Assembly: GCA_022606425.2 (NCBI GenBank)
Contig: JAHDVF020000896.1
Location: 250,501 to 314,500, forward strand
Direction: 5' to 3'
Length of the DNA stretch: 64,000 bases
From: Lepidostoma basale
Lineage: Eukaryota > Arthropoda > Insecta > Trichoptera > Lepidostomatidae
Each line of letters opens with the position of its first letter. Position 1 is the first letter of the stretch. This document shows positions 54,301-63,300 of the stretch, piece by piece. The notes beneath the pieces are model-generated. The model had not been told where the DNA came from and made no database searches. It worked only from the letters and a program-made list of their open reading frames with translations. A program made the position numbers and the translations under genes.

Positions 54301-57300
54301 GAGAAAACGTGGCACGATCAAATCAATTTATTATATATAATAACTAACCATCACGCCATTTCTCCGGAGGGATAGGCAGAGAGGATGGATCGCCACATTG
54401 TTCTATCCTGACATAACTCTCGGGCCTCTTCTACATTCACACATCGTGACATGCACTATTGAGTTAATAGCTGTAGTATGTGAACAAACAATGTTAATAA
54501 TCATGACTTTAAGCGAGATAAACGTAATATTATACATTCAAAACAACTCTTGGTATGGATCAAATGGATAACCTTGAATTTTATGTATTCCTGTAATAAA
54601 TTTTCATATAGGCATTTGATTTTTATGGAAACCTGTATGGAACAGGTATTTTATCTGACTATTTAACGCAATTTTTATTCTAAATCACATATTACGCAGT
54701 GTAAATGTTTACGGTTCATTAAATTTTTATTTACATATTTTTACATGTCATGAATTGACAAATTCCTTTGTTTTATTAATGTAGACCTTGTGGCCTGTTT
54801 CTTTAAAGGGATTGGCCTTCTTCATAGTAGATTCCCAACTTTCGATCCATCTTATTGGTGGTCTGCCCGGTGGTCATCTACCTTGGTATTGGCCGTGCAA
54901 CACAATGAGAGAGAGTCTGGATGAATCCTCTTGGACATGTGGATACTCTTCTCACGTGTGCTTACCAATGTCTTCTCCTTAGCCACCTTCACTTAACAAC
55001 ATATTCGACCGTGTAGAATTACCTTATTCCGTGTTATTGCTAGTTTTTTGTTGCACAATATTTGAGTTTTATGACTTTACAATATAGCTCTTTTCAAATA
55101 CAACATTAAGGAATAATTTGTTTCATTTAATTTATTTTAATAAAATCACAGATCGTTTGCAATTACATTATGAGAATTAGAAAGAATCATAACCTTGACA
55201 TTGCATCCCTGAGACAACTCACACTATCACGAAATATGTCGACCTCCGAGGCGACCCGATTAAGCAATAAGATTGCCCTACCCACAGGCATAACCATTGG
55301 CAGGTTTGTTCTGCAGCGCGGCAAATAAAACAATCTGTACTGTCTTTGACGAAGGTAATTATCATGGACAAATAGACCTACATCATTCAGGACATCCGAG
55401 TTCTGTGTACGGCCGCCAATCAGCTGAAAGAAGTGAACTCAAAAGTGAATATTCCTCTTTCTCTCCAATGATTGGCAGCTTAGCATACTTAGCAAGAATT
55501 CATTCACAAAGAGCCACGGGTAATAACCACACTCCCTGAGGTAAAGAAAGCGCAGAATTTTTTTTCTGCACCCGCTCCACCATCAGAGAATATCGGATCG
55601 CAGGCGGTGACCAAATAACGGAACTATATTCCAGCCGACTTCTCACCATAATACCAATATCTTCTCCTTTGCCTCCCTCACCTAATGATATTCTTGACCT
55701 CGCATAATTCCTTTACTGTTGAATTCCTTATTCTATCACACTATTCTATGTCTTGCCAGATACGTTTCTGAGCGTCTTCATTTCTGACACTTTGAGCGTG
55801 TTTTTTGTAATTTTGGTGTCTGTCCTGCATTCGATCACACAATTTTATACATCCTTTGCTGCTGATATTCATATAAGGATGTTTTCATATTGAGTTTTTC
55901 ACACATCCTGAAATGACCGCAGCCGTATTTACTTAATTTATCATTTTACATGATACATCCATTTGCCCACACAAATTCCAATGTAATAAAATAGCACAAA
56001 AAGAATGCTTAATTTTTTCCTTGTTGTTTTCATAAAAATTAAAGAATTTTATATTATTTTTTTATTTGAATTTTGCAAATATTTAAATATTTAAATAAAA
56101 GCATTAATATGTATGACAATATAATTCTGTTTATAATTATTTCACACAACTTTTTGCTCATACATTTTTATGATTGCAAAAAATATATATTTTTCAATAC
56201 AAATTAAAATTAATTTATTTGTAAATATGTAATTGTTTATTGTATATACATATTTATGACATTGTACATTAATGTTTAGTAAATAAAACCAGCATAACTT
56301 AAACATGGACAATTGTTCTTTCATATTGTGAAACAAGCATGTATTAAAATTTAAGTTTTATACCTGAATATATTGAGCGTACAATTCCAATCAAAAATAT
56401 TTTATAAATTGACTTAGGAATAATGAAATATTTGTGCAAATGGCTTAACACATCCTGTTCTAAATGAAATTTCTATTTCACGATTGGAAATTAATAATAT
56501 TTTAGTTTTATGTTTAAAATTTATATGTTAAGTGTGTAAAAAAGATGCATATTTGATTTTAGTGTCAAACTGAACTAAAATCAATATACAGATGACCTTA
56601 TAGTGGTCTAGGGGACACAAATTTTGACTTATTTCTTGTTTCTCAAACAACACAATAAAAATATAAATTTAATAATAAATTCGAATGAAAACATCTGTTT
56701 TCTAAATGTTTTTATTATATTTTTATGGAAATGACACGTTTCACCTTGCTAATGCATTATCAAATGTCTGTAATGCCTCAGCATGGCGAAATATAATTAA
56801 AACTTCTAGAAAACAGATGTTTTACCCCAAAAAGATTGCTGGAGTGGCACCCAGGCGGTACAAGACCAATTGGACGACCAAGGCTGCAATGGGAGGATAA
56901 AGTTGGGAGAGATGGGGCGAAATTGTTACGAGTGTCAGATTGGAGGGTCGAAGCGGAGGACAGGAGGAGTTGGAGGCGAAGAATACTGGAGGCTAAGGCT
57001 CGATATGGGCTGTAGGGCCATCGAAGAAGAAAACAGATGTTTTTATACATTTATAATGGAGATTACAAATCTTCCTCTTCTCCGGCGTTACCTTGGTGTG
57101 TCTTAGCTTCTTAAAAGAAACGTCTCCATCCCGATCTGTCTCTAGCCGTCATCTTACAGTCTTGCTGCTCCAGGACCCGACAGTTTGCCACGGCACCATC
57201 CAACCATCGCAGTCTCGGCCTGCCGACACTTCTCCGCCCCTGGTGGTGTTCTTAACATTGATTGATTTATGAGATAAGGTTGCTTGCACATCACCCTTAC

Positions 57301-60300
57301 TAGAAGGATCAGGGTTTTTCTGTGGGGTGTTATTTCCCTTAGCTGGAGGTGACCGGTTTTGTGGCGCCAAAATTCGCCTTTTGTTAGCCTATTGATTTTA
57401 ATTATTTTGTTTTTCACAGGTATGCGAGTATCTGGGCATCGGCCCCGAGGCGGACTATTTCGGGCTGCGGCTGTCCCCGGGCGTGAGCCCCCCGGCGGGG
57501 GCCGAAGAGGCGCATGCGCTGCACACGGCCACCGGCTCCTGGGCCAACCTGCGCAACCCGCTGCACGCTGCTCACCGCCGGCGGCTCGCCCTCCGCGTCA
57601 AGTTCTGGGTGTCCCCGCACCGGCTGCTACTCGAGAGCACCAGGCACCACTTCTACCTGCACGCCAGGCTTGACCTGCTCGAGGGCAGGATGGTGGTTGC
57701 CGATTGGAACGTGGCCTGCAGACTGGTGGCGCTCATTGCGCAGGTAAAACCATGTTTCAACTATTAACTAACTAACAATCATGCCGTTTCTCCAGCTATT
57801 GCTCCGTCTTGACATACCTCTTGAGCATCTACTACATTCATACATCGTTTCATGCACGCTCATCGATTTTTCAAATCAAATCAGTTTATTTCATCAGATA
57901 TTACAAAATTAATTGTTAAGGCATCTATTGAGAACAGGTAAAATAATATATTGTGTATAGTATTCTACCAAAACGCATGAGAGATAGTTCCACATTAGGA
58001 AGACAGGATACTCTCCAGAATTAAGAGTATTTGCCTTCTGAATGTACTTTCACTAATATGAAAGACGTCGATCTCTGAGGAGACCGCGTTCAGCAGATTA
58101 ATTGCTCTTCCCACCGGTGTCACCAGAGGCAGGTTGGTTCTGGCAGCCGGTGGGGAAAAAAAAAATCTATTCTAATCTAATCTATTTATTATTTTTTATA
58201 GGCTGAAGTAGGCGACTACGACCACCACTACCCTCCCCACAACCTGTACAGCCAGTGTCACAACATCGGGCCTCAGGAAGAGAAGCCCATCGACTACATG
58301 CAGAGGATAATAGAATACCACTGCGAGATATCGGGCATGCGAGCCCCGACCGCGGAGTACCAGCTCTTAAAAGAAATATCAGAGCTTGAATCATTCGGCG
58401 AAGAGCTGTTCTTCTGCAAGCCCCCGGGCCCCTCCAATAACAACAGCGCCCATAATCTCTACAGCCACCTGCTGTACCACCGCGGGAGCGAAGAGACGGA
58501 GGCGAGGTTGGGCAAGGGAAGCAGCATGTACGCGAGTCAGACTGTCGGGTGTCTCACGACCGTCGGGAGCCACGACGAACCCGTCGAAGGATGCGGGTGC
58601 AAGCTGGGGATGTGTGTCGGAGTCGGTCCTCAGGGGATCATGGTCTACAGGCCAGGGAACGGGACGGGGGAACAGGAGAATGAAATTCAAAGGTACGAAT
58701 ATTTATATATATTACATTTTACACTGGCACTGTATAAAATGCTCCATTTTATGAACTAGTTAAAAATAAACATATTAAGCATGAGAACTGCACTTGACGC
58801 AGTCGATCAACATTTACATCAGTTGAAAAGGTGCGTTTTGAGTCTTGATCTAAACTCTGGCGAGTTTTCAATGTAAACCTATAAAATACAAAATAGAACC
58901 TATGTAAAAAAACTATAATTTGTAATAATTAACATACCAATTATTAAATATTAACCTTTATTATGACAGAGAGGGTGACCCGCCTATTGTTCTATCCTGA
59001 CAAATCTCCATGACACACACGCTCAACAATTGTTCCGACTTCGAACATAGCCAGCCTTTTAAACTCGTTTAGACCCTAATTCCACTCGGTTTTATGGCTA
59101 TGGCCGGTTTTGGCAGCTTGATGGATGTAATTAATAATAATGTAATGGTCATTGATTCTCACACTGTCTTTGGTCTGGTATAGAATTCATGTGACAATAA
59201 AATAGCTATAGATTGGCTACCTAGCGCATGTCATGAGAATCAATATGATAGCTCTATACTCTTCACATTGATTTGGCTCATTCTGTAATGATGTATGATA
59301 GAATACTGAATGATGAAATAAGAAATAAATGTAAGGCAGATGACTGCATCATGGATAAAATTAAAAAAGGATCCCTGAGATGATTTGGACATATGGAACG
59401 AATGGATGAGAGTAGAATGGTTAAAAAGTTGTACACAAGCAGCGTGAATGGAAAAAGAAGCCGAGGACGACCGAGGAAAACATAGCATGACCAGATTAAT
59501 CAATTACTAAAATGCGGTCACATTCAAAGTCAGAATAATCGACGTGCATGCATGATACGATGTATAAATGTAGAGGAAGCCCGAAAGGTATGCCAGCACA
59601 GAGCATTGTGGCAATCCATCCTCTCTGCCTACCCCTTCGAGAAATGGCGTGATGGTCAGTTAGTTAGTTAGTTAGTTGTAATGATGTAAAGAGATATTCA
59701 ACTAAGTAAATAAATATGTTCAAACCATCTTATGTACGAGTATGTTATCTCTTACTCTCCTGCTTGTTTGTACAAGCGAGATGCGTTATTTATCACACAT
59801 AAATTATTTTAATTCAAGCATTTATAACTTATCATTCACAGGGTGTTTTTTTTTTTAATTTTCGTCTCGCAAATACTAATTTTTATATATCCAGGTGGTA
59901 TATAATCTACAAAGTTCTATTTAAAGTACGTGTAAAACGTGAATTATATTAATAAGACTAGCTGTTTTCGCTTATCTATATATCTAAAGATTATTGAATA
60001 GGTCTACACGGATTCTTTCAAAAGTTTTTGAAACTAACACATCCAATTAGACAATCGCATGATAAGAAATGACTTATTCACGGCATATGAATTTTTTATT
60101 TTCTATTTCGATAACAATGATAAGCCGGTTTATCATTCTCCGCTAACCGTTGACCCTCCGTTCAAAGATCGGGTAAAAATTTTCGGCATCTGATACGAAT
60201 GTTTTTAATTTATCCTATTTATTTATTTTTTGGTCTATTCTCGGCGTGAAGAAAATTATAGATGCAAATCTGTAACTGGTGAATTGCACTTATATGAAGC

Positions 60301-63300
60301 ACAATCAAAGGATCGATCGATTGGAGACTGTGAATCCACTGTTTCATATTAAAATACAATTAACATTAAGTTAAGTTAATGATCTGATCATGAATAAGTC
60401 CAAGGATTTTTGAAAAAGAAGAAATCATGACAGTCTGCAACATTAGCGTGAATGGTGAAAATTTGGAGCAAGTAGATAAGTTTGTATATCTTTTTAAAAA
60501 AAATCAACGTGTGTTCACGAAATGATGGGTTCCGTCTCAGAGTGTGACCAATCCACTTGTTCTTTGATCCATGGCCCAGAGAACGAGATCTGACACTGTT
60601 TGGAGCCAAAACATCTTGATTATTGAGCGAAGGCACCTATTTATAAATGTTGTCACCTGGAGTTTTCCAATAACGTCCGCGGTAGATTTCCAAGTCTCAC
60701 AACCGTACAGCAGTACGCCTCGGAACCCTATATTGGACGAAGCATTGTAAAAGCTCCCTTCGTTGAGTCTCCCGGCTACATCTTCCAATCTCCTGAGTCC
60801 GCTAGTTGTGTTATTGTAAAAGAGCTCTTTAGGTTTAATGATCTCCATCAAATTTAAACGGTAGTTTTTTTTTTCTTTTAGCATTCCCTACACGGCTATT
60901 ATTCGCGCCGCTCCGATCCGCCGCACCTTCCAACTGCAGTACATGACCAGCTCGGGAGCCGACAGGGTGCTCAACATCAAGATGGCCACCTCTCGCCTCG
61001 CTTCGGCGCTCTACCGTGCCGTCACCGAGAAGCACGCATTCTACTGCTGCGAGACGGTGCGCAGCGATGTCACCAAGCAGTTTATCAGAGATCTGAAGGT
61101 AACTTCACTTTACTGCCCAATAGGTCGACGGAAACATATCAACTTACTACAGTCAAAATTCGTTAAAACTGTAATCGTACATTCTTAAATTTACCGTTAT
61201 AAATTTTATGTTCTTATATTTTTTGTTTAAACAGTAATTTTGTGTGGTTTTTCTCTGAAACCGAAATCTCTTGATTAAATTATTTTAGTTAATCTTTTGA
61301 TAAAAGTTTATTTGAAATAATAATTCAATAAAATGAGGTTTTTTAAGGTTGAGGTTGTGGCGATGAGGTTCGCAACCCATCACACCGCGTCTCCCGCGGA
61401 GTGAAAAGAAAAGGATGGAGTGCCGCATCATTAAAAGTGTGACAGTCCATTCTTTCAGCCTACCCTTTCGGGGAGACGGCGTGATGGTTAGTTAGTTAGT
61501 TAGTTAGGTTTTTTAAGAATTGCTTCCACTTTTGTCTTTATTTTAACAGTAACCATTTTCACCATCGACAAATTGATCAGAAATAGAACAACATATCAGT
61601 CTGTCGATGCCAGTTAACGTGACGAAACTGATCGCTGTCGAAATAAAGACACGTGGAAGTTATTCTTAAAAACATCATTTTATCCTATAGTTATCTCTTA
61701 ATTCATTAAATGAATATCTGTTTATAAACGCAAACTAGTAGAGGCGGTAATTAAGGTGTCTTTTATCTTCGCTTCATTTGATAACGCCATAGCAAGGCGA
61801 AATATGTCACTCCCATGTTATATAATATTTATAATTTGATTTATCAATTTCCCAGGGGACGATTGTGTCGATATTCAACGAGGACTCTACGCTGGGCAAG
61901 AAGTACGTGTTTGACATACGACGGACGTACACGGAGGTGTACGACAATGCCCGGCGAGCGCTCTTTTCGGCGGCGACGGCAAACGCGACTGCTTCCGGAA
62001 CCTGCGCTGGAGTCCCACATCCCAGAAGCCCCCATTGCACGGCTGATTGCAAGGTGAATACCTGCTTAGTTACTATTTCATTTGTTATTTTGTAAATGGA
62101 ACAGCTGTCAATTGTTTAAATTCGGCATGAAATTAAGAAGATTTATAATTTTAAAATATATTTATCAGCAGGATTATGGCCTAGGAAATTTAACGCTTGC
62201 ATCTCATCCAGTAGACTTTTGTTAATATCTGGACATGACTCGTTTGCTTCTATATAATAAATAGCTATTTTCTGCTTATATTGGAGATTGTATAATCAAA
62301 TCTTGTACCATTGAACTGTATTTTTTAATAAACGATAAATTTTTGGCTTTAACACTGAAATTCTGTAATGACTAATTTTTTATGAATTATCTTTCCACTT
62401 TTGAGTTTATTTGTCTTGACATGTTTCAAAGATTTATATCGTTCTCCCGATGATGAAGGTGTAAAACATTCAGAGTGCATGGGTGAAGAAAGAATGTTTA
62501 AAAAAGTATACTTAACAATGTAAATGGAGTACGGAGTCGAGGTAGACCGAGTAAAACATGGCATGACCAAATTAATCAAATTTTAAAGGTTGGTCATGTA
62601 AGAAGCCGGAAGAATCGACGTGCGTGTATGACTCGCTGTATGAATGTGGAGGAAGCTATAGAGCCTACCCCTGCGGCGAAACGGCGTGATGGTTTGTTGC
62701 TGTTGTTGTATAAAAAAATATAAGTTAACATGAGCTTGATTTTGTCAGATAATTACTGAAATACTGAGAACATTAAATAAATATGTTCCTTAAAACTGCA
62801 ACAGCAGTGGTGTTAACTCAATTTAAGCTTCAAATTTCCACACGGAAGCACTTCGAAACTCTCTTGTATTAAAAACTGTTTTGTCTCCTTTGTAGATCTC
62901 TTCAGATATAGAAATTTTGAAAACAATCTAATGATTAAGAGTCTTAACGTGTATCACGCCGTGGCAGTCATATGTGACTGCCGACGGTTGAATTAAAATA
63001 AAGGTTAACGGATTTTAATAATATAATATGGTCAAGTTAAAATGGCTTTTTACACCAGAATACTTAAAAGTACCGCGTGGCAGACAACGTTTTAATATAT
63101 TTATTTGTTATTTATTAATTATTTTACTGCAGTATTGATTAGAAAAAATACTTATAATTCTGTCTAACCGATTGTGCACTAAGTAGCTCATACTAACCTT
63201 ATTGTATTGTTGCAGAACACGAGGGAAAGATCCAACTCTCAGCCGACGGAATCGTTGGCGTGCAGAGTGTGTATGGACCAGACCATGGACACTCTTTTCT

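Larger units (their letters stand above)
9342..57419 (+). other. dnr1 intron 1 (48,078 bp)
   Basis: Donor AAG|GTATTG; acceptor TTTTTCACAG|GTA, phase 0. It is filled with TE fragments listed one by one below; no complete nested gene was recognised. Alternative first exons cannot be ruled out in the GC-rich patches at 21190-21530 and 24850-25030. Confidence 0.85.
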
